Shown: positions 34,333 through 44,593, numbered from the stretch's first letter. The stretch: DNA of 64,000 nucleotides from Tamaricihabitans halophyticus (GCF_004340875.1 NZ_SLXQ01000017.1:1-64000), one strand, 5' to 3'. Notes: generated by a model from the letters alone, not told the origin. Translations and numbers: made by a program.

Positions 34333-34896
34333 ATGGACGAGCAGGAGCGGCCGTTGGCTGGGAATCTCCGCAGGCAGCGGCAGCGGGCGGGGCTGTCGGT
34401 GGTCGAGCTGGCGCGGCGCGCGGGCCTCGGCAGGGCAACGCTGACCCAGTTGGAAGCCGGCACGGGGAACCCGACCCTGGAAACGCTGTATGCGCTGGCC
34501 AGTGAGCTGGGTGTGACGCTTGCCGACCTGATCGCGGAGCCGGCGCACACCGCGGGCCCTCGGGTGATCCGCGCAGGTGCGGGCGAAGCGACGCGTGGGG
34601 CGGTAGTCGAGGCGCGACTGCTGCATCGCGCGGGGCACAGTACCGGCACGGTTGAGCTCTACGCGGTGACGCTGTGGCCCGAGGAATGCCAGTTGTCGCG
34701 GCCGCATGCGCCGGGTACCCGGGAGCATCTGCATGTGCACTCCGGGCGCGCCGTCGTCGGCCCCGCCGATGCGCCCATCGAGCTCGGCGCCGACGACTAC
34801 GTGGACTTCCCGGCCGATGTCCCGCACAGCTACCGCGCGATACCCGGTGAGCAGCCGGTCCGCGCCACGCTGACGATCCATACGCCAACCAGCTAG
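34333..34896 (+). CDS. XRE-family regulator with C-terminal cupin
   Basis: A protein of 187 residues from ATG 34333. The N-terminal lambda-repressor-type domain (LRRQRQRAGLSVVELARRAGLGRATLTQLEAGTGNPTLETLYALASELGVTL) is followed by a cupin (PGTREHLHVHSGRAVVGPADAPIELGADDYVDFPADVPHSYRAIPGE) with conserved His. Such XRE-cupin regulators bind small metabolites and often control a neighbouring transporter or metabolic gene; the adjacent GNAT gene is the simplest partner, but no operator was evident. Confidence 0.85.
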   Translation: MDEQERPLAGNLRRQRQRAGLSVVELARRAGLGRATLTQLEAGTGNPTLETLYALASELGVTLADLIAEPAHTAGPRVIRAGAGEATRGAVVEARLLHRAGHSTGTVELYAVTLWPEECQLSRPHAPGTREHLHVHSGRAVVGPADAPIELGADDYVDFPADVPHSYRAIPGEQPVRATLTIHTPTS

Positions 34897-34947
34897 CGCG
34901 GCCGAATTCAGTGGACCCGGCGCGGTAACCCCGAAAGAATCGCACGT

Positions 34948-35517
34948 GTGGCCCAACCTCAGCTGAGTTCCGCGCGCATAACGCTCCTGCCGTTGTCCGA
35001 TGAGCACCTGCCGTGGGAGACCGAACTGGACTCCGACCCCGAGGTGATGCGCTATATCGGGCAAGGGCGTGCCCGCTCGGCCGAGGAAGTGGCCGAGTAT
35101 CACCGTAAGCGGCTCGCGGTCGCGGACCGCGTGCCCGGCCTTGGCTTCTGGGTTGGGCTGGTGGACGGGCAGTTCGTCGGCTGGTGGATCCTGGAACCGC
35201 CGGAGCGCCCTGATCAGGGCCCGGTGCACGGCCAGGCTGAGCTCGGCTACCGGTTGCTACGGCGATACTGGCGGCAGGGCCTGGCAAGCGAAGGCGGGCG
35301 CGCCCTGCTCGGTTACGGGTTCGACCACTGTGGTCTGGACCGGATCTTCGCCGAGACGATGGCGGTGAACACCGGCTCCCGTGCGGTGATGGAGTCCATC
35401 GGCATGCGGTATGTCCGCGGCTTTCAGCTGGCCGAGTTCGAGTACAGCACGATGCACGGCGCGGAACACGGTGAAGTGGAGTACGCGATCACCCGCGAGG
35501 AATGGCGGAGCAGCTAG
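34948..35517 (+). CDS. GNAT-family N-acetyltransferase (RimJ/RimL-like)
   Basis: A protein of 189 residues starting at GTG 34948. Acetyltransf_3 features: LSSARITLLPLSDEHLPWETELDSDPEVMRYIG, the acetyl-CoA loop region ELGYRLLRRYWRQGLASEGGRALLGYGFDHCGLDRIFAETMAVNTGSRAVMESIGMRYVRGFQ, ending in EVEYAITREEW. These acetylate amino groups of proteins, antibiotics or small molecules. It may be co-transcribed with the XRE-cupin gene 51 bases upstream. Confidence 0.85.
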   Translation: MAQPQLSSARITLLPLSDEHLPWETELDSDPEVMRYIGQGRARSAEEVAEYHRKRLAVADRVPGLGFWVGLVDGQFVGWWILEPPERPDQGPVHGQAELGYRLLRRYWRQGLASEGGRALLGYGFDHCGLDRIFAETMAVNTGSRAVMESIGMRYVRGFQLAEFEYSTMHGAEHGEVEYAITREEWRSS

Positions 35518-35569
35518 CCACGTCAGCCGAGACCGCAGAGCGATCGATTGAATCCCGGCTTCGTGCAAG

Positions 35570-35584
35570 AATGGTATCCCAAAT
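35570..35584. promoter_or_regulatory. GntR/FCD operator, copy 1
   Basis: AATGGTATCCCAAAT, containing the TGG-N4-CCA dyad typical of FCD-type GntR proteins, 28 bases before the regulator's ATG. An exact reverse-complement copy is at 36801-36815. Confidence 0.75.
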
Positions 35585-35612
35585 CTGGTGAGGTCGGTTG
35601 GAGGATGGGGCC

Positions 35613-36329
35613 ATGGCGCGGCCAGGGGATTTCGAATCCGAATCGGAGCGAGTGACCGGCCGGCTGCGGGACAGCATCATCGACGGCATCCGCCAGCCGG
35701 GCAGCCGGCTGGTCGAACGCGAGCTGGCCGCGGAACTGGGTGTCAGCAGGCTGCCCGTCCGGCAGGCGCTGCGCCAGCTGGTCGCCGAAGGGCTGGTCAC
35801 GCCTCGACCGCGAACCTGGGCGATCGTGCGCGAATTCGGTCCTGCCGACATCGCGGATCTCATCGAGGTGCGCACCGCGTTTGAGGCGCTGGCCTTCCGG
35901 CTGGCCGCGCAGCGGCGCACGCGGGAGGGACTGGACCGGCTACAGGCCGATCTCGCCGCCGAGCTTGCCGCGGCCAGGGCAGGGGACGCACTGGCCGCGC
36001 GGCGGGCGGCAGCGGACTTTCACGAGACCGTGACGGCCATGGCCGGCAACGAACTGCTTGTCGAGGTCGAGCGGACCTGGCGGAGTCGCATGCGGTGGCT
36101 GCTCGGCAGGCATGACGATTTGCTGGCGATGGCAGCCGAGCACGAGGCGCTGTATGCGGCAATCGCCGACCGTGCGGTGGATCGGGTCGCAACGCTGGTC
36201 AGCGAGCATATTCAGCGCAGCAAGGAGGCGGCGCTGGCCCACCTGCGCGGCAGCGAAGCCCGCTCAGTCCGCGGTATCGCTGATTCCCAGCGTACGGGCG
36301 TGCAGTGCGCGGATCTCGCCGCAGAGTGA
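35613..36329 (+). CDS. GntR-family regulator, FCD (FadR-type) subgroup
   Basis: A protein of 238 residues with ATG 35613 and GGAGG eight bases before it. Winged helix: VTGRLRDSIIDGIRQPGSRLVERELAAELGVSRLPVRQALRQLVAEGLV. FCD domain: DLIEVRTAFEALAFRLAA, HETVTAMAGNELLVEVERTWRSRMRWLL and HEALYAAIADRAVDRVATLVSEHIQRSKE, whose Asp/His positions usually bind a metal and a carboxylate. The 15-bp operator before this gene and again between the deaminase and amidohydrolase genes indicates that it controls itself and both enzymes. Its end overlaps the convergent deaminase gene by 66 bases. Confidence 0.88.
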   Translation: MARPGDFESESERVTGRLRDSIIDGIRQPGSRLVERELAAELGVSRLPVRQALRQLVAEGLVTPRPRTWAIVREFGPADIADLIEVRTAFEALAFRLAAQRRTREGLDRLQADLAAELAAARAGDALAARRAAADFHETVTAMAGNELLVEVERTWRSRMRWLLGRHDDLLAMAAEHEALYAAIADRAVDRVATLVSEHIQRSKEAALAHLRGSEARSVRGIADSQRTGVQCADLAAE

Positions 36330-36782
36330 GGGTTCCGGGCCGGCTACCGGGATACCGGGAGCCACCGCGCTGATCCCCAGCGGGGCGAGTGGTCCGGGGT
36401 CCCTGAACCCCCATTCGCGCCGCCAGCCGCGTAGCTGCTCGCTGCTCGACGCGAAGACGATGCTGCCGAGGCCAGCCATCGCGTGCGCGGCGCTGCACAT
36501 CGGGCAATGCTCGCCTGAGGTGTAGACCACGCAGCTCGCTCGCTCGTCCGCGGGCAGGCTGGCTGCCGCGAAGCGGGCGATCTCGAACTCGGGGTGTCGG
36601 GTGGCGTCGCCGGTGTTCACCCGGTTGCGCTCGCGGTAGCGGATGGCGCCGGTGGCGTCGACAAGGAGCGAGCCGAATGGCTGGTCACCGTTTTCCACCG
36701 CCTCGCGGGCGAGGTCGACACACAGGTGTAGGAAGTCGCGGTCTTGGTCGTCGACCACGGCTGGATCGTGGGTAGTGGTCAT
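36264..36782 (-). CDS. cytidine/deoxycytidylate-deaminase-fold nucleoside deaminase
   Basis: A protein of 172 residues of the CDA superfamily. The zinc site is visible as HPEFE (histidine plus catalytic glutamate, replacing the usual HAE) and SGEHCPMC (the two cysteines; the common PCxxC has its proline replaced by His). The opening HLCVDLAREAVENGDQPFGSLLVDATG is typical of guanine/adenine-type deaminases. It is divergent from the amidohydrolase gene, with the shared GntR operator between them, so the two enzymes probably act on the same heterocycle or amine. Confidence 0.85.
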   Translation of the reverse strand: MTTTHDPAVVDDQDRDFLHLCVDLAREAVENGDQPFGSLLVDATGAIRYRERNRVNTGDATRHPEFEIARFAAASLPADERASCVVYTSGEHCPMCSAAHAMAGLGSIVFASSSEQLRGWRREWGFRDPGPLAPLGISAVAPGIPVAGPEPSLCGEIRALHARTLGISDTAD

Positions 36783-36800
36783 TGCTTCAGCCTAGCCGAT

Positions 36801-36815
36801 ATTTGGGATACCATT
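36801..36815. promoter_or_regulatory. GntR/FCD operator, copy 2
   Basis: ATTTGGGATACCATT, the exact reverse complement of the site at 35570-35584. It lies in the 38-base gap between the divergent deaminase and amidohydrolase genes, covering both promoters. Confidence 0.75.
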
Positions 36816-36820
36816 TTCGG

Positions 36821-38008
36821 GTGACTTCTACGGTACTCGGCAACGTGCGGCCATGGGGTGGCGAAGCCGTCGATATCTGGCTGTCCGGCGGCCAGATCAG
36901 CGCGATTACCCCGGCCAGTACGGCCTCAGCTGGCGGCGCGCGGATCGAAGGGAAGGGGCTGCTCGCGCTGCCCGGGCTGATCAACGCCCATGCGCATGTC
37001 GACAAGAGCTGGTGGGGACTGCCATGGGTGTCGTATGGCGGCGAGCGCACCACGCAGGGCCGGATCGCGCACGAACGCGCCGAGCGAGCCGGTCTCGGGA
37101 TTCCGAGCGTCGCGACCACGACCGCGGTACTGCGCGAGTTCCTCCGGCACGGCACGACGGCGGTACGCAGTCACGTCGATGTGGATCTCGGCGTCGGACT
37201 GCAAGGCATCGAATACGTGCGCGAGGCGACCGCGGCGTTCGACGGCGCCATCGATGTGGAGATCGTCGCGTTCCCGCAGGACGGGGTGATGCGCCGCCCC
37301 GGCGTGCTCGAGCTGCTTGACGCCGCCGCCGCGGCAGGGGCGAACACGATCGGCGGGATTGACCCTGCCTCGATCGACAGGGATCCCGTCGCGCAGCTGG
37401 ACGGGCTGTTCGAGATCGCCGAGCGGCGTGCTGTCGGGCTCGACATCCACCTGCATGACCACGATCAACTCGGTGCCTTTCAGTACGAGCTGATCATTGA
37501 GCGCACCAAACGTGCCGGTCTCGCTGGCAGGGTCACCATTTCGCATGGATTCGCGCTCGGCGAGCTGCCGGCCGCGCAGCGCGACGATCTGCTGGACGCC
37601 CTGCGGGACGCAGGGATTGGCTGGGCAACGGTCGCACCGATCGGCTCGGCTCCGCTGCCCTGGTCGGCGATGCGGGATCGCGGTATTCCCATCGGGCTGG
37701 GCACCGACGGCATCCGCGATCTGTGGTCTCCGTTCGGAGACGGAGACATGCTGCGTATCGCGCTGAACTTTGCCCGGCTGCATGGGCTGCGTTCCGATAC
37801 CGAGCTCGGCTACGCTGTCGAGCTCGCGAGTAGTCGCGCGGCCGGGTATGTGCATCGTGCGGTGCACGACCTAGCGCCGGGCGCACCGGCGGACATTGTG
37901 TTGGTGGACGCCGAGAATGTGCCGGACGCGCTGGTCCGGGTGCCGCGCAGGGAGCTGGTGATCGGCGGTGGCCAGGTGGTTGTCCGAGAGGGCGAACTCG
38001 TGGTCTGA
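36821..38008 (+). CDS. cytosine-deaminase-like amidohydrolase
   Basis: A protein of 395 residues from GTG 36821, just past the operator. The amidohydrolase barrel has LINAHAHVDKSWWG (HxH plus DK, as in CodA), LDIHLHDHDQLGAF, the fourth-histidine region VTISHGFALGEL and the Asp in GLGTDGIRDLWSPFGDGDML. CodA-type enzymes deaminate cytosine, isoguanine or related rings; other members open N-heterocycles. The strand-5 glutamate found in CodA as HCDE is not kept, so the substrate may differ. Co-regulated with the adjacent deaminase. Confidence 0.82.
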   Translation: MTSTVLGNVRPWGGEAVDIWLSGGQISAITPASTASAGGARIEGKGLLALPGLINAHAHVDKSWWGLPWVSYGGERTTQGRIAHERAERAGLGIPSVATTTAVLREFLRHGTTAVRSHVDVDLGVGLQGIEYVREATAAFDGAIDVEIVAFPQDGVMRRPGVLELLDAAAAAGANTIGGIDPASIDRDPVAQLDGLFEIAERRAVGLDIHLHDHDQLGAFQYELIIERTKRAGLAGRVTISHGFALGELPAAQRDDLLDALRDAGIGWATVAPIGSAPLPWSAMRDRGIPIGLGTDGIRDLWSPFGDGDMLRIALNFARLHGLRSDTELGYAVELASSRAAGYVHRAVHDLAPGAPADIVLVDAENVPDALVRVPRRELVIGGGQVVVREGELVV

Positions 38009-38026
38009 CCCGAGGAGGTCGCGAGT

Positions 38027-39403
38027 ATGCGCGTAATCGGTGCCCGTCGCTGGGTTGTGGCGGGTCTTGCTGCCTGCTTGCTACCGACACCCGGGCTGTT
38101 CGGGGCGACAGCCGTGGCAGCCGAGCCGGATATCGTTGACCAGCTCGATTCGGTCGACGGGCTGACCGTGGTTGCCGAGCAGGAGTCAGCAGAGCCCAAC
38201 CACCGGGCGTTCGTCCTGGAGTTCCAGCAACCTGTTGATCACCGAGATCCCGCTGGGCCGGCTTTCCAGCAGCGCTTCCAGTTGCTGCATCGGGATACCG
38301 CCCGACCGATGGTGCTGCATACCACCGGGTACAACATGCCGGCCGAAGTGACCCGTAGCGAACCGACCGAGCTGCTTGGCGGGAACCAGATTTCCGTGGA
38401 ACAGCGGTTCTTCGAGCCTTCCCGGCCCGACCCAGCTGATTGGTCCACATTAGATATCTGGCAGGCGGCGACCGATCATCACGCCATCGTCACCGCGCTC
38501 AGAGAGGTCTACGCGGCGAACTGGATCTCCACCGGAGCAAGTAAGGGCGGGATGGCTTCGGTCTACCACCGACGGTTCTATCCGGACGATGTCGACGGAA
38601 CCGTCGCCTACGTAACCCCGAACATCGCGAACAACCGGGACAATTCGGCCTACGACGATTTCTTCGACTCGGTTGGCACGCCGGAGTGCCGGGAGTCCCT
38701 TGCCGGGCTGCAACGGGAGGCGCTTACCCGGCGTACGACGCTGGTTGAGCGATATGAACGGTTCGCGGAGAACAACCAGCTTTCTTTTGACGAGGTGTTC
38801 GGCTCCGCGGACCGGGCCTTCGAAATGGCCGTGCTGGACACCGTTTGGGGATTCTGGCAGCACCGCGGCGTCGCTGACTGTGCCGCGATCCCGCCGCGTA
38901 CCGCATCCGACGCGGAGATCTTCGGGTACCTGGACGAGGTAACCGGATTCGCGAGTGGACTGTCCTACTACACGGACGAGATGCTGCTGTGGTTGACGCC
39001 GTACTACTACCAATCCGCGACGCAGCTGGGCTGGCCAGCACCCGACTTCCCGTGGCTGGCCGATCTGCGGCGCTACCCTGGGCTGTATCAGGCGAACTCG
39101 AACCTGCCGGCCGAACTGCGCGCACCGCATGACCCGGTCCCGATGCGCGATATTGATCACTGGGTGCGGCAGCGATCCAGCGAGATGCTGTTCGTCAACG
39201 GCGCAAACGACCCGTGGAACGCGAAGCCGTATCAACCCAGCCGGCACGACTCGTATCGGTTCACCGCGCCGGGCGGTAACCACGACACCAGCATCGCTAC
39301 GCTGGATCGACCGGATGCGCGGGCCGCGGCCAGCGCGATCCAGCGGTGGGCCGAGGTCGAGCCACCACTTCGCGTCGTGGCGGAGCTCACCCGCGGCCGC
39401 TGA
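38027..39403 (+). CDS. secreted S37-family (PS-10) tripeptidyl aminopeptidase
   Basis: A protein of 458 residues. A cleavable signal peptide (RRWVVAGLAACLLPTPGLFGATAVAAEP) precedes an alpha/beta-hydrolase-type peptidase. The nucleophile elbow is WISTGASKGGMASVYHRRFYPDDVDGTVAYV, followed by NIANNRDNSAYDDFF; the Asp/His region is MLFVNGANDPWNAKPYQP and APGGNHDTSI. Streptomyces homologues remove tripeptides from N-termini outside the cell. It starts 18 bases after the amidohydrolase gene with a GAGG ribosome site but is probably functionally unrelated. Confidence 0.87.
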   Translation: MRVIGARRWVVAGLAACLLPTPGLFGATAVAAEPDIVDQLDSVDGLTVVAEQESAEPNHRAFVLEFQQPVDHRDPAGPAFQQRFQLLHRDTARPMVLHTTGYNMPAEVTRSEPTELLGGNQISVEQRFFEPSRPDPADWSTLDIWQAATDHHAIVTALREVYAANWISTGASKGGMASVYHRRFYPDDVDGTVAYVTPNIANNRDNSAYDDFFDSVGTPECRESLAGLQREALTRRTTLVERYERFAENNQLSFDEVFGSADRAFEMAVLDTVWGFWQHRGVADCAAIPPRTASDAEIFGYLDEVTGFASGLSYYTDEMLLWLTPYYYQSATQLGWPAPDFPWLADLRRYPGLYQANSNLPAELRAPHDPVPMRDIDHWVRQRSSEMLFVNGANDPWNAKPYQPSRHDSYRFTAPGGNHDTSIATLDRPDARAAASAIQRWAEVEPPLRVVAELTRGR

Positions 39404-39490
39404 ACGGTAGTTTGGGCCGCCAGGGGCCGACATGGGAAGATAGTGTCGGCTAGCAGTACGTGCGTCCTGTTTTGGGCGGCGTCCAGGTGA

Positions 39491-40876
<1,386 letters not shown>

Positions 40877-40888
40877 CCTGCGACCTCG

Positions 40889-40913
40889 ATAACCTTAAAG
40901 AACGCGGTTACGG
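40889..40913. repeat. dispersed intergenic repeat, copy 6 between convergent genes
   Basis: ATAACCTTAAAGAACGCGGT followed by TACGG. AACC and GGTT can pair. It is centred in the 46-base gap between the convergent gdhA and acyl-CoA ligase genes, where a bidirectional terminator would be expected. Confidence 0.6.
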
Positions 40914-40922
40914 AGCGTCGTG

Positions 40923-42458
40923 CTACTGGTTGGCGGCGAGTTGGTCCCGAATATCGCCTTTCAGTACCTTGCCTACTTTGGACCGAGGTAGGTCTGCCCA
41001 TACGATCAGTTCCTTTGGCGCCTTGACGCTGCCGAGTCGTTCCTTCGCGAAGGACAGCAGTTCCGGCACTGGCAGCTGCTGGCCTTCGTGGAACTGCACG
41101 ACCGCGGTAACCTGCTCGCCCCATTTCTCGTGCGGCAGACCGATAACCGCGCAGTCGCGCACCGCGGGGTGGGCCATCAGCGCCTGCTCCACCTCGGCGG
41201 AGTAGACGTTGAAGCCACCACTGATGATCATGTCCTTCGCTCTGTCCACTATGTACAGATAGTTGTCCGCGTCGAGGTAGCCGATATCGCCGGTATGGTG
41301 CCAGCCGTCCTTGCTTACCTCCGCCGTGGCTTCGGGGTTCTTGTAGTAACCAGCCATCACCAGTGATCCGCGGACCACGATCTCGCCACGTTCACCTGTG
41401 GGAAGCGTTTTCCCGTCGGAATCCACGATCGCGAGTTGAATCAGTGGGGTAGGGCGACCCGCGGAGGCGAAGCGTTCCAGTGCGAGTGAGCCGTCCTCGT
41501 GCAGATGCTCGGCCGGCGACATGGTGGAGATCATCATCGGTGCTTCGCTCTGCCCGAACAGTTGACCGAGCACCGGACCGATTCGTTCGATCGCTTCGCG
41601 TAGCCGCGCGGTCGACATTGGTGCCGCTCCGTACCAGAGGCACTGCAGCGAAGTCAGGTCCGCGGTGTCCAGTGCATCGTTGTCCAGCAGCAGGTAGATC
41701 AGGGTTGGTGGCAGGAACGCGTGCGTGATGCGGTGTCGGGTCACCAGGCGTAGGAACTCGGTGAGGTCCGGCGCCGGCATCACCACGATCTCCCCGCCGA
41801 GAGCAAGCACCGGGAAACACAGCACGCCGGCCGCATGGGTGAGCGGCGCCAGCCCGAGGTAGCGTGGCCGGCCGCGGAATGGATAGCTCATCAGCGTGAG
41901 CGCGGTCATCGTTTCGATATTGCGACCGGTGATCATCACGCCCTTGGGGCGTCCGGTCGTCCCGCCGGTGCCGGCGATGATCGCGATATCGTCGACTCGC
42001 TCAGCTGGTGAATGAGAGGCCGGGGCCCCTGCCAACCATTCGCGGAACGGTGTCGCATCCGCGGATGTCTCATCGAGACAGACCACAGTGGTCAGTTTCG
42101 GTAGCCGCGCCCGAAGCTCCGCGACGAGCGGCGCGAACTGACCCTGGAAGATCAGCCCGGCGCAGTCGAAAAGATCCAGCAGTTCACCGTTTTCCGCCAC
42201 CGTATTGCGGGGGTTGATCGGGCACCAGACGGCGCCCGCGCGCGCGATCCCGAACACGCACGCGAACGCCGTCGAGTCATTACCTGACAGGATCGCGACC
42301 TTGTCGCCAGCCTGGATACCCGAATTCGCCAATGCCGCGGCCACCTGCCAGGACAGCTCCTGCACGTCGGCGTAGCTCAGCGACGAGTCGCCCATCGTCA
42401 GGCAGGGTGCCGACGGGTCGAGCGATGCGCCCTTGTCGAGGTAATAGGTCAGCTCCAC
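40923..42458 (-). CDS. acyl-CoA synthetase (AMP-dependent ligase)
   Basis: A protein of 511 residues of the ANL superfamily. The P-loop-like motif is AIIAGTGGTTGRPKGVMITGRN (GG in place of the usual SS), A5-like motif GQLFGQSEAPMM, then HTGDIGYLDADNYLYIVDRAKDMIISGGFNVYSAEVEQAL and the C-terminal lysine region LPRSKVGKVLKGDIRD. It activates a carboxylic acid to acyl-CoA through an acyl-adenylate. It is the third gene of the TetR-controlled operon starting at 44424; the second encodes a saccharopine-dehydrogenase-like protein. Confidence 0.88.
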   Translation of the reverse strand: MELTYYLDKGASLDPSAPCLTMGDSSLSYADVQELSWQVAAALANSGIQAGDKVAILSGNDSTAFACVFGIARAGAVWCPINPRNTVAENGELLDLFDCAGLIFQGQFAPLVAELRARLPKLTTVVCLDETSADATPFREWLAGAPASHSPAERVDDIAIIAGTGGTTGRPKGVMITGRNIETMTALTLMSYPFRGRPRYLGLAPLTHAAGVLCFPVLALGGEIVVMPAPDLTEFLRLVTRHRITHAFLPPTLIYLLLDNDALDTADLTSLQCLWYGAAPMSTARLREAIERIGPVLGQLFGQSEAPMMISTMSPAEHLHEDGSLALERFASAGRPTPLIQLAIVDSDGKTLPTGERGEIVVRGSLVMAGYYKNPEATAEVSKDGWHHTGDIGYLDADNYLYIVDRAKDMIISGGFNVYSAEVEQALMAHPAVRDCAVIGLPHEKWGEQVTAVVQFHEGQQLPVPELLSFAKERLGSVKAPKELIVWADLPRSKVGKVLKGDIRDQLAANQ

Positions 42459-42469
42459 GATTGCGACCC

Positions 42470-43591
42470 TCAGGTGTTGACGGTGAGGATCGGCGAGGTC
42501 ACCAGGCCAAAGGCACGCAGCACGCCAAGGAGCTCGCGATGGCCGAATGCCTGGCAGGCGGAGGCGAACCCGGCCCGCCGTGGTGCCTGCTGGAGCAGCG
42601 AGTACGCGGCGTAAGCGTTCAGCACGGCGGTCTGCTTGTAGTTGCAGGTGCCGTGGATGACGCAGTGCGCACGCCCCGCGGGTCCGGAAGCGTGCACCGA
42701 GTCGAGCGAGGTGTTGATCCGCTGGTTTTCTCTCGGCGGCATCTCATCACGCACCGCAGCCGCCTGTTCGTGCAGGACCTTGAGTTTTTCCTCTTCCGGC
42801 AGGTCGGCGACCTGCTCGAGCGCTGCCTTGACGATCATCGGGACGCCCTGCATGAGCTGTCGATCGAATACCCCGCCAAGGGCTTTGACGTTGGCTACCC
42901 GTGGATCGCGGCGGAACCACACCGGATGCGAGGTACCGCCCCATGGCAGGGCAAGCGCGGTTTCGTGCTGGCCGGGTACCACCACGTCGTAAACCCCGGC
43001 ATCGGCCGGCCATTCCACGTACTGGTCCTGCACGAGATGGTAGGCCTTGGACATCGCGGCGTTCACCAGAATCGTCTGGGTGGATGCGACGGTCGGGTAC
43101 CCCTTCCAGAACACCAGGATGTCCAATGTGTCTAGTCCGGGTGTTTCAAGGCAGATGTTCGCGGCGATCTCGCCGATGGTGTACATCTGTGCGATACCAG
43201 GCGAAAGTAGCAGTCCTTGCTCGGCCATCCGAGCGCCATACTTCTCTTCGCTGTCGATCAACCAATCCTGCTCGCCCGTACTGTCCATATAGTGCGTGCC
43301 GGTCCGGACACAGGCCTCAACGACTTCGTGGCCGTACTCGGCGAACGGGCCAACGGTATTGCAGACAACCGAAGCGTCCTTGAACAACTCGCTCAGCGAT
43401 TCGACCTCATGGCTGACCTCGAGGACGTCGTGCTCGACGGTTTCCAGGCCAGGAATCTGATCAAGTGCCGCTTGGATTCGGGCTTTGTTCCGGCCTGCTG
43501 CGGTGAACGGGATGTTGTACTCGCGAAGGTATTCGCAGATCAGGCGTCCGGTGTAGCCGGATGCGCCGTAGACGACGACGGGCTTGGCCAT
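42470..43591 (-). CDS. saccharopine-dehydrogenase-like oxidoreductase
   Basis: A protein of 373 residues from ATG 43591. The N-terminal Rossmann motif is PVVVYGASGYTGRLICEYL, with AAGRNKARIQAALDQIPG at the second strand and VCNTVGPFAEYGHEVVEACVRTGTHYMDSTGEQ, the pattern shared by saccharopine dehydrogenases and trans-acting enoyl reductases. The second half has no recognised catalytic motif. An in-frame start at 43624 is unlikely. In an operon with an acyl-CoA ligase and an SDR it probably reduces or oxidises a CoA-linked or polyketide-like intermediate rather than saccharopine. Confidence 0.8.
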   Translation of the reverse strand: MAKPVVVYGASGYTGRLICEYLREYNIPFTAAGRNKARIQAALDQIPGLETVEHDVLEVSHEVESLSELFKDASVVCNTVGPFAEYGHEVVEACVRTGTHYMDSTGEQDWLIDSEEKYGARMAEQGLLLSPGIAQMYTIGEIAANICLETPGLDTLDILVFWKGYPTVASTQTILVNAAMSKAYHLVQDQYVEWPADAGVYDVVVPGQHETALALPWGGTSHPVWFRRDPRVANVKALGGVFDRQLMQGVPMIVKAALEQVADLPEEEKLKVLHEQAAAVRDEMPPRENQRINTSLDSVHASGPAGRAHCVIHGTCNYKQTAVLNAYAAYSLLQQAPRRAGFASACQAFGHRELLGVLRAFGLVTSPILTVNT

Positions 43592-43620
43592 CAAGAGGCT
43601 CCTTTCCGAGTGGGATCGGG

Positions 43621-44424
43621 TCACATACCCATGCCGCCGTCGACCGGAAGGCCGGCGCCGGTGATGAAGCGGGCCGCATCAGATGCCAGGAACACCACGG
43701 CATCGGCCATATCGGACACTTCGCCGAGGCGACCGGACGGCGTCTGGCCGACCACCGCGCCGATGGCTTCCTCGATGCTCGGGAAGAGCCCGAGCTGTAC
43801 GACATCGGCGGCGAGCTGATTGCCCATGTCGGTCGGCACCAGGCCGGGATAGACGCAGTTGACCCGGACGCCGTAGCCGAGCTTGCCGGACTCCATCGCC
43901 GCGACGCGGGTCAGCCGGTCCACGGCCGATTTGGTCGCCGAGTAACCAGCGATACCCGGGAAGGCGATCGTGGCAGCGACTGAGGCGATGTTGACCACGG
44001 CGCCACCGTTGCCCGCGGCGCCGCCGGGACGCATCGCGCGGAACGCGTGCTTGACGCCGAGAGAGGTGCCGAGCACGTTCACCTCGAGCATGCGGGACAC
44101 ATCTTGCGGGTCTAGATCGGCGACCAGACCGGAGATCTCGATGCCGGCGTTGTTCACCAGGATGTCCAGCCCGCCGACCTCGGCGATACTGGCACTGATT
44201 GCTTGCTGCCAGCTGGCGTCGTCGGTGACGTCCAGGTGGACGAAGGCGGCATTGGCGCCGGATTGCTTGATCGAGTCGGCTGTGGCGCGGCCGAGATCCT
44301 CCTGGATATCGCCGATCACGACATTGGCTCCAGCGCTGGCCAAGGCTTCAGCCATACCGGCGCCGAGACCGCGCGCACCCCCCGTGACCAGCGCGGATCG
44401 GCCGGTCAAATCGTAAGCACCCAT
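43621..44424 (-). CDS. short-chain dehydrogenase/reductase (SDR)
   Basis: A protein of 267 residues from ATG 44424, which has AGGAG before it. Cofactor motif TGGARGLGAGMAEAL, VIGDIQEDL (acidic residue favouring NAD), NNAG in ILVNNAGIEISG, and catalytic Ser/Tyr/Lys in NIASVAATIAFPGIAGYSATKSAV. It ends with the classic SDR tail FLASDAARFITGAGLPVDGGMGM. It is the first gene of the TetR-controlled operon. The palindrome at 44506-44529 lies in its promoter. Confidence 0.9.
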   Translation of the reverse strand: MGAYDLTGRSALVTGGARGLGAGMAEALASAGANVVIGDIQEDLGRATADSIKQSGANAAFVHLDVTDDASWQQAISASIAEVGGLDILVNNAGIEISGLVADLDPQDVSRMLEVNVLGTSLGVKHAFRAMRPGGAAGNGGAVVNIASVAATIAFPGIAGYSATKSAVDRLTRVAAMESGKLGYGVRVNCVYPGLVPTDMGNQLAADVVQLGLFPSIEEAIGAVVGQTPSGRLGEVSDMADAVVFLASDAARFITGAGLPVDGGMGM

Positions 44425-44505
44425 ATCGTTCTCCTCCTTGAGACGGGCGCGGAATCGCTGTGACGTGGGTCCCAGCATTGAGGATGACTGGACACACGTC
44501 AAGAA

Positions 44506-44529
44506 TTTTCTAGACAGTTGTCAAGAAAA
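44506..44529. promoter_or_regulatory. 24-bp palindromic TetR operator
   Basis: The arms TTTTCT-N-GACA and TGTC-N-AGAAAA are perfectly matched around GT. On the minus strand the same bases include TTGACA, a good -35 for the SDR operon, so bound TetR would block RNA polymerase. It lies between the divergent SDR and TetR genes. Confidence 0.8.
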
Positions 44530-44593
44530 TACTGGTCAACTGGCAGATACACTGGTTCGACTCGCAAGGTGTGGGTGAGGTTGTCGATGGACG

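Noticed and set aside
33098-35287. A 729-codon minus-strand frame
   Set aside because: Only its last 382 codons are a gene; the first half is the antisense shadow of the XRE-cupin and GNAT genes and has no domain sense.
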